Assembly (NCBI GenBank): GCA_037957365.1
Contig: JARHVA010005351.1
Location: 1,168,001-1,232,000, forward strand
DNA length: 64,000 nt
Reading direction: 5' to 3'
Source of the DNA: Torreya grandis
Lineage: Eukaryota; Streptophyta; Pinopsida; Cupressales; Taxaceae
This document shows, in pieces, positions 37,340-49,935 of this stretch; position 1 is the first letter of the stretch; each line of letters opens with the position of its first letter. A program made the position numbers and the translations under genes. The notes beneath the pieces were generated by a model. The model had not been told where the DNA came from and made no database searches. It was given only the letters and a program-made list of their open reading frames with translations.

Positions 37340-38751
37340 TATTCTTTAGATACCATTTGGAATGGATATTTTAGTACATCCATGGTGTGTGCCTTAGATT
37401 GATCCCATTTAGATTGATAAAAATTAGTTTGAGTTTTTTTTCACCCATATCTCTATTCTCCTTCTATTTTCTATGGTCTTGTTCAAGATTTATAATTTAT
37501 GTAATATACATTATTACAACTTAAAAAATGTGTCATCATATTATTTCTAAAATAATTCACCATATACCATTACTTTATCCTCCATAATAATAATTGATTT
37601 TATCTTTCTAATCACTTCTTCCCATACCTTTAAAGTGGTAGTGTGGGTTTTGATCTATACATGGATATATTACAATTATTAATTGATGAAATATTATATT
37701 TTCATGAGTATTTAATATATTTCATTCCAATTACGAGTAATTCATCTACCCATTCTTCAAGAGTCTTGCCATAATTATTGTATTTGTTGATTGTGGCAAA
37801 GACTTCTTTTCTTATTCATGGAAATTATGTCAGAGAATCAATTTGTGTTACTACATGGGTTTTTACTAGATTAAGCAAGCAATTAACATAACATGTTAGC
37901 TAATTGATCTATCTTTTTTGGTATTCCTAAGTTAAATCATCTTGTTTAAACCTCTTAATGATAATTTTAGTGGTCTCCTAGACATTATGACTATCACCTT
38001 CCCTTGTTTCATCTCCAAGTGATACTATTTTTAGATTATAATCACCTAATGTCATTTTTCCTATGTATTTTTCAATATTTGGCTCATAAAAATCTATAAA
38101 ATATGCTCCTAAATAATCTAATACCAATCTAGAGGTAGTATTTTCTTTATTTGGTGTAGGATTTTTCAATAGATCAACTACCACATAAAAATTAGGTAAT
38201 TCAACTTCAACTAACCCATTTATTTTTTATAACATAGGTTGCATCTAACTTAAATATATTTAATGGTAATCACTTGGGTAGATAATGGAGAAGGGATGGG
38301 ATGATTTGGAGGAGGATGAGTAAATTATATAGATCTAAATGGATAATGTGGGTTATCTTTTTCAAACATTTTTTGTTGTTCCATCTCTAAAGATGAGGCT
38401 ATGTATTTTTATGTGGTGTTTTGGATGAAAAATCTAGGGTCACCCTCAATTTTAGTTGAAGAATGTGTTCATTAATTTCTTGGATTTATTATTTTTCCAT
38501 ATAATAATATTTTATTCATGTTTCTTTACCAATTACTTATTGGGATTGTGATATTCATCTCCACCATCAGTCAAACTAGAGGAACCTAAGGACTCAATTA
38601 CCACTTTAGATTTGCTTCTCCTAAAAGTTGATGGGGGATCTTGAATGGGAGGATCTGAAGCTCTCCCTATCTTTGAACCACCCATGGTTACTCTAGATAA
38701 TTTTTTATCTAACAATTTTTTCATATGATCCCATACCTTTATGTTCTCCAT
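37340..38751 (-). pseudogene. Uncharacterised coding remnant inside the right LTR
   Basis: This is the counterpart of 26801-28255. On the minus strand, open stretches are 38751-38533 (72 codons; MENIKVWDHMKKLLDKK, Ser-rich end) and 38184-37978 (68 codons; LVLDYLGAYFIDFYEPN, MTLGDYNLKIVSLGDETREG). Further in-frame pieces follow: EEWVDELLVIGMKYIKYS and, in the second frame, TLKVWEEVIRKIK. The pieces agree with the left LTR in order and sequence. Each LTR keeps open some parts that the other has lost, so the ancestor probably had a frame of several hundred codons. Confidence 0.5.
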
Positions 38752-40488
38752 TGTAAGTCAATTTGTTTTTTGATTGACCAATTGACAGTTAGCAAGGGTG
38801 TATTCACAATTATGTTGATGTATTCTAGATCGAGGAGATATGACTTATCATATATCATTAATTTAGGAATATTTTTATTTGATATAGGGTCATCTAACTC
38901 CAATCTCTTTGGACTACCTCAAATTAATTTGTGTAATAAACCTATTGGTATTCAAGGTGAGGTTTATTTTTATATGTAGATCATATTCCTAGATTTTGAT
39001 TTAAGTTTCCTTTGGTATCCACTAATTTTATACTATAATATGTTTAGAGAGTGACCTTAGAGATAGATAATTCTATATCATGTGCATTTATAATGTATTT
39101 GAAAATGAAATAACATAATGTAACGGAAAAATAAATATCAAGCATGTATTTTTCTCTACAACATTTATGAATAAATGATAGTTGTCTATAGATCTCAATA
39201 AAAATAATATTATCTCTTTACAACCTTGGAAGTTTCAAGGGATGCCCTTCATACCCTCTAACCTGACATATGTAAACTTATGTAATTGGATGTAGTATAT
39301 ACTATAATGGTTAAGACATTTGTTTACTTTTCTTGAAATGATCATGCCCTAATCTTATTCTATCAATTTTACCACTCTCATTGTGAAAGTGTCATTGAAT
39401 CAAGTGTCATGATTATTTATTTGATATAGTGTGAGTTGAGATAATCACTTAAGTACCTATGTTGTTTGTGTGATGGTTCCTCATTGAGAGAATTTGGGGT
39501 AAACCATTTGAGAAACTAATGAATACACTAGATATGATGTCATGAATAATTGATTTGAGGTTGGCACATTTATCAATTGATTGTGTAAAGATTCACTTAT
39601 TAGCTCACCACATTTTATGAATTTAATTCCTCAATACATGATTTTCATTTAGAGGAAAATCCAATGGTGTAAAGGCTTGGGATCTTCATTACCCACCACT
39701 CAGTTCAATAAGGTAGCCATATTTGAGAGATTTTTTATAAAGTCTTCTCTGAATAAGGTCTTGGGGCCCTTTGAGGGTCTCTATCTCTTCTATTTTAACC
39801 AATAATTGTTAATAATGGTTAAGCATTTGATGGGAACCTTATCCTAATGTGCATATCCCTATTTGGTGATGATGTTGACTAATTCATCATGAAGGGGAAC
39901 CCTCAATGCCATGCTAATTGAAACTTCATCTAGTTATTTCATGAGTTGTCTAGACTTTTTCCTAATTTCTATTATCTATGATTCAAAAATTGGCCCAAGA
40001 AAATACTAGATTCAAAAATTGTATTGGATTTGGAAAGGTGGTTTTTTGAGGTAAACAACTCTCTAGAAGATATTCAATGAATAATGTTGGGATTTTAGAA
40101 TTTAATATTTTATGGATATCCTATAAATTCATGTAACCAATATAAGAATCATAAATCACTAGAATATCATAGTCTAATACTATTAGTGGCTCATACCCCA
40201 TGTCTTTAACAAGCGAGAGCCAAAATATCAAGTGGTTCAAGGGATAATAAACATTAAATGGGATGGAAAGAGTGAAAGTTAGTGGACATATTATGATATT
40301 GAAAGGAAATGAGCATTTAAAAATACATTATATAAAATGAGTGAAAAATAGTGATGTAGGGGAAGTAGTAATCATGAGATTTATAGGATAATTTTGGTAG
40401 AGCTTCACTATCAGAAGGGTATGGGAAGAATAAGAATCACCAAATTCAAGTTTAAAAATGAGGAAAATGTGGCTGGCTTAGAATAAAT

Positions 40489-40700
40489 ATGGGTTTTGGT
40501 TAGGATAAGATAATTCTTTCACACATGCATATGTTCCTAGTATGGATGCATGGGATTTCAAAGAGTTATTTATATTAAGCAAGCCACATTTTCTTGGTAT
40601 GTGCATGGGTTTTGGTTAGGATAAGACAATGCTTTCACACATGTTCCTAGTATGGATGCATGGGATTTCAAATAATTATTTATATTAGAAACCTTCTTTC
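40489..40700 (+). repeat. Tandem duplication of about 116 bp in the right LTR only
   Basis: Two direct copies begin with atgggttttggttaggataa at 40489 and 40605 and end near atgcatgggatttcaaa. The left LTR has a single, more divergent version near 29870-30170. The duplication therefore arose after insertion. Confidence 0.75.
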
Positions 40701-40787
40701 TATTAAAAACCTTGTTTATTTCAAATTCAATCTTTGTCACTTGTTCATGGCAATCTAAAACTGGTATAACTATTTTAGTGAACAACA

Positions 40788-40792
40788 CTACT
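40788..40792 (+). repeat. Right target-site duplication of element IV (ctact)
   Basis: This is identical to 25846-25850, on the outer side of the right LTR. Confidence 0.85.
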
Positions 40793-41765
40793 CACCTTAA
40801 CTTCATATAAATGTGAGCAAATATGTATGTCAATGTGATCCTTACCAAAGGATAGGTAAACCTAACTTATATAATGAAATTCTTCTCTATCATCAAGTGG
40901 TTTTAGGAACTTTTGAGAAATGGTGATTGTATTTTGTTTATTTTATTTATCCACCATTCTAGGGAAAATAATACCTTCTTTTATGCATAGAATATGTCAT
41001 TAAGAGGATAGAAGTCTAAGCTCTACCCTTTGCAAGAGAAAAACTACTTACTGAATTTTTATACTACATGATCATGTAATAGTTTGGAGCACCAAAGGCC
41101 ATAGTATCTGATCAAGGGCCTCAATTCATATCCAATATGATTAAATCCTTCATATAACACTATTGCATTATCCATACCACCCATAACCTAATGTTTAATT
41201 TAAGGTCACTAATAAGGATCTATAGAACATCTTGACCAAGATAGTTAGCATCAATAGTAAGGATTGGTTAAGAAATTTCCATAAATTAGTATGGGATTAT
41301 AATATTACATATAAAACCACCAAATGTTTTTCATCATATGAGTGTGTGTTTGGAAATAATTCTTCCAATTGAGTTTGAATTACAAACCTTGAGGATAAAA
41401 ATAGAAGTGGGCATAGATTTTGATGAAGTATAAAGAGATGGTATTCTTCATCTCAAATAACTTGATGAGATGAGATTGGTATCATTACAAATAACTAATA
41501 TTTTGCAACATCAAAGGAAAAAATGGCATGATACTCACATCAAAGAAAGGAAATTCAAAGGATGAGATTGGGATTTTATATTTGGTTCAAAGTACAAACA
41601 TTTTAAAGGAAAGCTTCATACTAGATGGTTGGGACCCTATCAAGTGGAAAATATATTTAATAGTGGATTAGTTCAGCTTCTACCCATTCATGGGAATAAA
41701 ATAACATTCTTAGTTAATGGACATAAGCTAAGAATTTATCATAAACCTCTAAACAACGAGTAATT
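40793..41765 (+). pseudogene. Integrase of element II, part 2
   Basis: This is the continuation of 25530-25850 beyond element IV. The Cys pair of the zinc finger is degraded (VSKYVCQCDPYQRIGKPN). The core follows: W-stop-L-Y at 40921-40932 in place of W-G-L-D, then FGAPKAIVSDQGPQF with the second Asp intact at 41110-41112, and Lys for Glu at 41202-41204. The C-terminal part is well readable at 41590-41765: YKHFKGKLHTRWLGPYQVE and FLVNGHKLRIYHKPL. Stops are scattered through the core. Confidence 0.82.
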
Positions 41766-42539
41766 AATCAAGTAAATTTAGTCTCAATATGAATTTGGCT
41801 ACATAGGAGAACCTTTTTATTCTATTATAATCATATGATGATATTTTAAAGATTAATAAAACAAGATGATTGAAAACCAAAAAATGGTAGTCCTTCTCCT
41901 AAAAAATTAGAAAAGTAAAAAAATATCAAAAAATAAGAAAAAATCATATATATAAAAAGGAGATGAAAAGTTGAAAAAAAAAATAACAACTTTTTAAGGA
42001 ACAAAGGAATAAAATTCATCCTTATGTATGTTGTATATGCTCTTTTTAAATCATTGATGTGGTCTTTTTCATAGGATAGGTGGAATCCTAACCTAATAGA
42101 GACAACATCATAGCTGAGTTAAGTTATTTTGTACTTTATTTTTATATGTATATGATTAAAATTAAGATATAAAAATGTCACATCCATCTATTTTTGAAAA
42201 TATATTTTCCCAAAATGGAAATAAGCCATAAAAAGGGGTTTATTAAAAGGTCATTTAAAAAAGTAAAAATGTATTTTCCAAGGAAATATACTAATTATGA
42301 TGTCTCCTAACTGAGAAAATTGACAAATTTTCCATGATGACAATAATCAAGGAATCATGTGGGAAAAATGTTTTTGGGAAGAGTGATGAGGATGTTATCC
42401 CAATGAACTTGAAAAAAAATCACTAGGGGAAGATGGTGGAATAACATCACATAATGAAAAAGGACATAAAAGGATTTGATGTGCTTTTCAATATCCCCAC
42501 ATGAAGTAATGATTTAATTTTCCTCCCAAAATGGTCATA

Positions 42540-43500
42540 TCTAATTATTTTTTAGAGCTTTAGGATATGCTTAAAGCCAAGGGAAATTTAATGTCAAGTT
42601 TCCTTAAGTTTCCCACACTTATTTTAAAAACTTTTTTTATAATAAAAGAAATTGTATTATATCTAGGAACCAATTCCCTTTGGAAATATCTACAAAATTC
42701 AATAAATAAGGAGCCACAAAAGATGGGTCAAAATACTAAATATGAGACAAAATCTATATATTTGTTGCTTGAGTATGAAGTAGCAGCCACCCTATTTGAA
42801 AAAGTAATATGGCTGGAGTTCTTGAATAAATTCCAAGGATGTTATGAACAACTTGCTAAAGAATTTATCATCAACCTAGAGTGATCACATCAAGGTGAAA
42901 AGCATCAATATTCTAGGAAGCAAATAGGATATTAGTGAATTTAAAGGATTCCAACTAAATTAATTAGGATTTCAAGCATGTCCACCTATAAAAATTGATC
43001 CAAATATTTTATAAATAAGGGGAAACTATACTTGAAATAATTGTCATCCCTAAATGTGTTTATAAGGGAATCAAGAGAGAGACTCTACTAAATCCCTCAA
43101 GAATAACTACATTATGGGTGATAAAATATGTTACTTATGATGGAAATATTGTTCTCTTAAATGTGATGCAATGATAATACTTACTCACCTCAAAAAAATA
43201 GTTCATAATCTATAATTTAGGATGAATTTTATTGAATTTATATATGGATCCATTTAAGTCATCACCAAAAAATACGTGCATGGTATTTATTACATCCAAC
43301 TTCCTATGCTTATTCAATTCATTTTCCAACATAATTTCATGAAAAAATAATGGAATATCTATTTGGGAAGTGTTCCAATGAAATAACACAAGTAGGAACT
43401 ATGAAATAAAAATAAGACCTCTCTATTCCTCTCTTACACCAAGATCTAGTTTAAAATAAGGAATTTCTAGTCAAGATCCAAATCCAAAGGTACAAAAGGA
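42540..43500 (+). pseudogene. Extra sense ORF downstream of integrase in element II
   Basis: An open frame at 42567-42884 (105 codons) ends in WLEFLNKFQGCYEQLAKEFIINLE. The sequence continues with stops as SINILGSK.DISEFKGFQ, YIMGDKICYL and CDAMIILTHLKK to about 43500. The W..FL..FQG..E..A.EF pattern and the following segments resemble uncharacterised proteins carried by plant gypsy elements between pol and the 3' LTR. I cannot assign a function. It has no membrane segment or catalytic motif. The tail 43500-43960 is Lys/Glu-rich and may be its decayed C-terminus. Confidence 0.45.
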
Positions 43501-43960
43501 AAATAAGTAAAAAATAGGTACACATAAACCTATCCTAAAGGAAACCTCAAAACAAACCACTATCCAAGATCCTATCTTAGAGATCTCTGATGAAGATAGA
43601 CCAAATCTAGTGGTATCATAAACTATGAACCTTAGGATAAGTTCAAGAAGAAAAAATACAAGAGAGGAGTCTAGGATAATACCTCCCCTAAATAGATTAA
43701 GAATAATACTTATATTTAAGAAGGAAGATGATCAAGAGAGTGATTTTATAGAGAAATTTGGTAGCCTAAATTAAATACATCATATTGAGACTCCAGGGAT
43801 TGAAAAAGATATGCATAAGAAAAAATAAGAGATGAATCCTCATTCAATATTGATGAATTGGAAAACATGATAGAATCATTTGAAGAAGATATAAAGGAAC
43901 TCTATCCATATTATTCATATCAAGTAAAGGACAAATGAAAATTTCCAATCATAGAGATAA

Positions 43961-44649
43961 AATAAGCTTAATCCTCTAGCCATAATGAAGAGGAACAAGT
44001 ACAATAAGTTATGATCATGTCTAGAGTTAAAGCTACTATAAGATAATAAGAGGATGAAATTGACTTCTTCAAAATGAAGATATAAGGTAAGGAAGACACT
44101 ATCTCATACTTAAGGAATTATAAGAAATTAAATTTAGTCTTTACATAAAGATAGAGATATTATCCTCAAAAGAAAAAGTGGATAATTTAAAAACATAAGA
44201 AAACCAATTGGTTCAGACATAGTTGTCTTGTCATGGCATCATGACCACTTAGAATGAAGCGTGTCATAAATTAAATATATTGTAGATGATATTTTATGAT
44301 TATATATCACCTCAATCTTGTACACTTGGAAAAATTATAACTTGTCTCTTCCTTAAAATTCTTTACCTTTTATAGTATAGACAATATAATTTTGTACCTT
44401 ATGTATGATTAATTAGGTGTCATAGGTCCTTATTTTTATTTAATCTCATAAATAATAATTATAATAAGGTTTAGTATATTTACTATTGATAACTCAGTAA
44501 CTTACATTTATTATTACCTTTCTACCCTCTCTAACCTCCTAAATCCATTAATAACCTAGGTAATATACTGCCTAACCACTTTACACCTATATAATTTTAT
44601 TACCAATAAATATATGTACATCAAAGCCAATTTTACCCCATAGTTATAA
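43961..44649. other. No recognisable feature
   Basis: This AT-rich DNA lies between element II and element III. It should contain the end of element II and the LTR of element III, but no LTR pair could be matched by eye. Confidence 0.35.
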
Positions 44650-46587
44650 TAAACCTACCAATTTGGGTGAATGAACACTGATCCACCTACAATCAGTGGT
44701 GATTCATTGAATCAACATCAATCCATAAGTACCCAACCAACCCTTGTGTTTTAAACCTACAAAATTTGAATCTCAAATTACTTCTAAATTCTTAGGGAAT
44801 TAAAGATGTCCTTATCAACACTCTATCAAAATTTTAGTGCATTTAATCTATATCCATTTATCTTGAACTAAAAGGAGTTTCTACATCCATGAGGAGAATT
44901 TAATTTTGTTTTTAAATGGATCCAAGGTAAGTAATTATTTTTTATATTTTTTATTTTTTATCAATATTTATTATATTATATGCTTATTTAGTCTCTATAA
45001 TAGTATCTACACCCCTCTAAATCATTTTATTTATCTCTATTATCTAATATGTTCTTAGTTTTTAATTAATCTTAGATACAAAGAAAATTAATGTTGATTC
45101 ATTTTGAATTGACACCAATCCTCATAGTTGGAACCGATCCTATCAATATTTACATCAATCCACTATGCTTAATTTCTAGATCCTGAGACTTTAATCTTAG
45201 ATCTTTGTCTATAATCCTTACTCATTTTTTATCATTTTGAATATGACGTAATCAAGATCATTGATCTCCTTATAGTATCTCAACCCCTATTTGCTAATAA
45301 AAGTGACATAGATTTCAAGCTAGCTCTATACACTATTATTTATTCTCCCTCTCAAAACCACTATCGATGAAGTAGATGTCATACAAGATGATGTAAATGT
45401 TGTCATGACCTATTGGAATGAATATTATGCTTATATTGATATCTTAAAAGAGGATTAAATATTATTTATCATTGTTATCCTATCTTTATCTATTGTAATT
45501 TCATATTTTTTAATCCACTTTATTGTGTAAACAACTAAGATAAAATCCATTTGAGGAAGCTCAAAACTTCTTAGGACTAGTTTTTGACCAGGCAACTCAC
45601 CCAATTATCTATTAATCTATTTTTGTCCAAGTTTTTTATGTGTGTAAATGTTATTCTTCTTGGACAAAAATAAACTCTCATAGTCATTTGATTCAATTTA
45701 GTGTGCAACATCTCATAATCTCTATGTATTCATCATAAACCTTAATTTTCATTTGATTTTTTAGTAAGTAATTTAAATTTTAAAAAAATGAAAAACTACT
45801 ATAACATTCTAGCACACTTGATGGGACCCCCAAGGTCTTAGTTTTCTTATTAAAATTCATTCTAAATTTATCTATCTTTCTCTCACTTTATTTTGTTTGC
45901 TATATTCATTTAATGAAAATCCAAAATTGTTTCTTATTTCCTTTTTAAAAGATTAAAAATAATTACATCCATTTTGCTTGTTTAGGTGATTCATATAGAA
46001 TAATATAGGCAATTAATTTATCATAGTTATCACTTATTTCACACATAAACAAAACCAATTGCATAAACAAAATCATTAAACATTGACATAAGGGAACCAA
46101 CTAAGGTTTCATCACCTAGTAATAACCTTCTTCCTGGCTATCTCACTTGGATTTCAACACCAAAGGGATAACCAAATCTATACACTAAGTATAAACTCTA
46201 TTTTTTATATATATATTGGCTAAACACCTGACACCCTTAAGCTATAGTGTGTAAAGTGAAGGGGTAGGCCCCAATACTAGGCTAAATATTGATTCGATTA
46301 CATAAATATTTTGAGCCTAAAAAATCCTAAAACCATCTTTAGATTACTACTTCTTAGGACCCTTAGTAACATTTTATTTTCTTTTGTCACACTTTAAAAT
46401 TAAAAATTTAAAACTTTTTAGGTGCGTCTTTAGCGTGCATGTCTTTTTCTTTTCACTAAATACAAGATAATAAAAAAAAAACTTTTATGTGATTTTTTTT
46501 TATTTTTTATTTTTTATTTATCACTACATTATTTTTACATGATAGTAATCATAAAAGAAAACTAAACCCCCATATTCATCCTCATCC
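44650..46587 (+). other. Leader (and possibly LTR end) of element III
   Basis: This is non-coding sequence upstream of gag. Positions 46135-46300 (cacttggatttcaacaccaa ... taggccccaatactaggct) match the leaders of copies A and B at 725-870 and 3660-3810, so the families are related. At 44916-44932 an ATGGATCCAAG is followed by gtaagt, a perfect plant 5' splice-site consensus, and then by T/A-rich sequence; this may be a leader intron. Motifs of the gattca...gatcaa type recur at 44668-44730 and 45090-45170. Confidence 0.5.
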
Positions 46588-48010
46588 ATGGATAATTCTC
46601 CTAGTCCTCCTACTTCCCATGAATCTATGAGGGAAGGTATTCCTTAGTATTATACCCAAGGTGATCCTAAATTTGCCACTATATTAGATAGCAACCCTAT
46701 TACATTTAACCATTACCTTAGTTCCTGAGCTATACACATCCTTATTTCTACCCATACATAGTTTTCTAAGAACCCATATGGCATGCCTTTTGATGAAGGT
46801 GAATGTTTTACCACTGCTATGGTGTATTTCCATAGCAATCCTCTTTTAACTAGTTATGACGCAACTACTACACAACCCTTAAGAAATCCACCTCCAGTGA
46901 CATCTAATGTTCCATCCCTAAATACTACCCAAATTTATAATGTCACCATGTCTTAGCCTACATCTACCTTTCCTATTACCATGGTGCTTCAGAACCTAGT
47001 CATCTCGATCCCAACAACCCTTCCACTGATCTAAACTAATGTACCTTTAAATACCCAAACTCAACCTTTACAAAAATCCCTTGTGATTCAACCACCTAAA
47101 TAATATTTCCCCTTTAATACCCAACACATATCACCTATAAAATATATTATGTCTACTTATATCCCCTTACAGGCCCCATAATATGTGGCAGCCTCTTAAC
47201 TAATCATAACTACATTAGTTGGATATCCTTTATCCCAACCTTTTTCCACTCAACTTCCTACATATAAATTCCCACAACATACATCCAACCAAACCTTATG
47301 AGCATCCTTATAAACAAGATGGCCAATTTTGAAGTATTTTCCTTCATGTAAAAAAACATGCTCACTTATGAGCAAATATATAACAAGTCTATTAACCCAA
47401 CATTCCTATTAGGCCTTATCCTCCACAATGGGAGCTTCTAAAGTTTACAAAATTTTAAAACAAGGAGGATACTCAATATCACCTTCAAGCATTCAAACAC
47501 TCTTACTACCTCATAGGATACGATGACACCATGATTTTTAAGAACTTTCCTATGTCATTAGCTAGACCTACCCTAGATTGGCATAGCTTAATTCATTAAC
47601 ATTCCCTATTATCATTTGGGTAGCTAGCCCAAATATTATTAGAGCACTTTTATATCAATATTTCAAGAAATGTCACTATCACTGACGTCTATGCCATCCA
47701 ATAGTTTGATGATGAATTTATTTCTGACTCTATGGCTAGATGGAAGAGTCTCATAAACCAACTCACCTTTTCCCTTTCACAAACCAAACTAATCAAATTA
47801 TTTATGAGAGCATGTATTAAAAATATATCATCAATGTTATGAGTGCAATCCTTCAAAACCTTTGATGAGGCCTTTTTTATGGCCTACAAACTAGAAATTA
47901 GAGCCCTAGAAGAAGGTAAAGTTAAATCATGAAGTAAAAACTTTAAACTTGATCCCTTTAAATGGACTAACAGTAATAATAAAACCAAAGGAGTTGATAA
48001 TGTTGTAGTT
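46588..48010 (+). pseudogene. gag of element III (capsid)
   Basis: It begins with an ATG at 46588 (MDNSPSPPTSHESMREGIP). A Pro/Thr/Gln-rich N-terminal region follows to about 47400. The capsid domain (about 47420-47940) reads in mostly one frame: QYHLQAFKHSYYLIGYDD, LARPTLDWHSLIH, LLEHFYINIS, MARWKSLINQLTFSLSQT and MAYKLEIRALEEGK. The W and F spacing is that of retrotransposon gag. Numerous TAG/TAA stops interrupt it. Confidence 0.75.
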
Positions 48011-48879
48011 GTAAAATTACCACCACCATAAACGAAAAACCAATCTAATCCCTCCACCTCTCATGCACAATCTCAAAATCCATTAACACATTTTAGTCTA
48101 CAATAATATACACCTTTAGTAGAGTCTTACACATCTATTCTAGATAAACTCTTAAACTCATCTCTCATTGAGCTTCCTCTGGTAAGACCTCTCAATGATT
48201 CTCTCCCTAAAGTTAGCTAGTTTAGGGAAAATGAATTTTGTAACTTTCATCGTGTCTTTGATAGTATTTTATTATTTTGTTCCTAGTTGATCATCCTAAA
48301 TGATTTAATATATTATTTCCTCCAGTGGATCCCAAACAATGAGATTCAAAAAACTTGAAGAATTTTTCAAGATATCTTCACTTAGTTTAGATGGTTCAAA
48401 AGCATCTCTTATAAGGAGATTGGGGTAGGAGTAATATCAACTTCTTTAAGTTGAAGCTTGTCATGCATTGTATTAATTAATTGAGTTTCATTTTTTAAGG
48501 TGGATCCTGAATTAGCTTGCATGGAATTTGATGTGGAAGCATGATTAGGGAATTTCTACCTAAATATGTCTATAGACTAATTAGGGGGATCATTAAGATT
48601 ATCTAGTTATAAATCCCCTTGATCTATAATATTCCATATTAGACCCTTAAAATAATGACACATACTTATTCTATTCTAAGTAAAAATAAACTATAGTAGG
48701 TAACATTCGAACTAGTTCAAAATGTCAAGTTTGAAGTCATATTAGTACCTTGGACGATTGAAAAGATTAGTCAAGATCTATTGAAAGGGTCCTATTTTAA
48801 TATCCTTATTTCACGTATCCAGACCTCCCTTATCACTCTACCACCCATAAATCCCATTAATCCTCATATTTATAAACCA

Positions 48880-49015
48880 TCATAATATAGATAACATAGG
48901 AAGTGTACATATCATCAAATAGGAGGTCATGACATAGAAATTTATAATGTGTTAAAGGTCGTCATCGAAAACTTATTAGAATAAGATGATCTCTTAATGG
49001 AAAAATAGATCATAA
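48880..49015 (+). pseudogene. Gag C-terminal knuckle-like motif of element III
   Basis: The stretch encodes KCTYHQIGGHDIEIYNVLKVVIENLLE. It corresponds to the C.xHx..GH.TE.C..LK..IE.LI motif that closes Tat Gag proteins. The final Cys is replaced by Tyr. The spacers 48010-48880 and 49015-49640 show short Pro/Ser-rich readable stretches only. Confidence 0.6.
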
Positions 49016-49599
49016 CTATCCCCACATTTAAAATAATAGGGTTATATCCACCTTAGGATGTAACATACTACCCATAATATCATAACAAGCTATAATAGAA
49101 GATACAACATGTGATAAATCTCAACATCAACCCCTCTTAAATCCTCTAGATGTGGATGATTATTAAAACATAGTGAATCCACTTTTGTTTCAGATAGATG
49201 CAGTTCACATAGTTATGCAATCCCAAGCCTAGGGTCATAAGACCCATAATCATGAAAAAACTAAAGTGACTATTAATAAAGCACCAATTCCTAACACAAA
49301 GAGTCCATTAATGCTTGCTTTGAAACTTAAAATTTCTATTTTAGGAAAATCACAAAACAATAATAATTTAAAAATAATACAAATATCTATTCTAAAGTAG
49401 ATTCATTAGCTTCTAGTTAAGATGTCCCTATATGAACTTGTCCAAATTTATCCATAGCACTGTGAGGTATGATAGAAGCCTTACGAACCATTGAGATACA
49501 AGCTAATGAACCTCATCCCCTATTATATTTCATTGATTTGCTTTAAAACCCCTTATCCATAACATTTCATGATTTATAAATACAAACCTTATAGACTAA

Positions 49600-49935
49600 T
49601 GACCAAGATCCTACAATATTTATCACTACCCAGATTGATCAAACTCGAATCAAATGAGTCATGATTGATAATGGTACCATTATAAATATCATCTCCTCAA
49701 ATGTATTCAAATAACTATCGCTACCTAAAATAGTTGTATCCAAATCCCCCACCATTTTATGAGCTTTTAATGACACTATTTTTCTTACATTAGGAACAAT
49801 AGTCATCCACATTCAAGTAGGTTTGCATGTAATACCTTAATTATTTTACATAATATAAGGTGAGTTTCAATACAACATTCTATTCGGACATCACTGGATA
49901 TGTCTTATATGTTGCATCCCCTCTACCTTAAATCA
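49600..49935 (+). pseudogene. Aspartic protease of element III
   Basis: The active-site triad reads D-N-G-T at 49667-49678 (usual D-S/T-G-A), followed by IINIISSNVF, LSLPK, AFNDTIFLTLGTIVIHIQVGL and FQYNILFGHHWI. These match the Tat protease fold, including the ILLGRPWI-like end. Two in-frame stops are present. Confidence 0.65.

Larger units (their letters stand above)
25851..40787 (-). mobile_element. Element IV: minus-strand Ty3/gypsy element with 4.4-kb LTRs
   Basis: The two LTRs (25851-30269 and 36376-40787) align from end to end and flank a 6.1-kb internal region. On the minus strand the internal region reads primer-binding site, gag, protease, RT, RNase H, integrase. Both flanks carry ctact. 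The RT block CVDLQNFNQASLKDNYPFPI and the RNase H/protease style differ from copy B, element II and element III, so this is a separate gypsy lineage that I cannot name with confidence. Each gene is broken and the LTRs differ at about a quarter of sites by eye, so the insertion is old. Confidence 0.88.
36376..40787 (-). mobile_element. 5' LTR of element IV (right copy, 4,412 bp)
   Basis: It aligns throughout with 25851-30269, for example 36655-36760 with 26136-26230 and 39660-39790 with 29010-29130. In element orientation this is the promoter-bearing 5' LTR, next to the primer-binding site at 36350-36375. A local tandem duplication at 40489-40700 and many scattered differences distinguish it from the left copy. 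The right flank is ctact at 40788-40792. Confidence 0.85.
21450..43500 (+). mobile_element. Element II: plus-strand Ty3/gypsy element interrupted by element IV
   Basis: Gag (21450), protease (23130), RT (24300), RNase H (25190) and the first half of the integrase zinc finger (to 25850) are followed, after the 14.9-kb insertion, by the rest of integrase (40793-41765) and an extra ORF (42540-43500). Frame and motif order are continuous across the insertion when one target-site copy is removed. The RT block DYLPLPFIDHVMDNL and FTCPWGTFSYRVLPFGLCN resembles Athila-like and related non-chromoviral gypsy elements rather than Tat. LTRs were not identified. Confidence 0.8.

Noticed and set aside
40864..40870. 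acttat as target-site duplicate of element IV, paired with acttat at 25848
   Set aside because: It would place the LTR end 80 bp beyond the end of homology; ctact at 40788 fits both LTR ends exactly.
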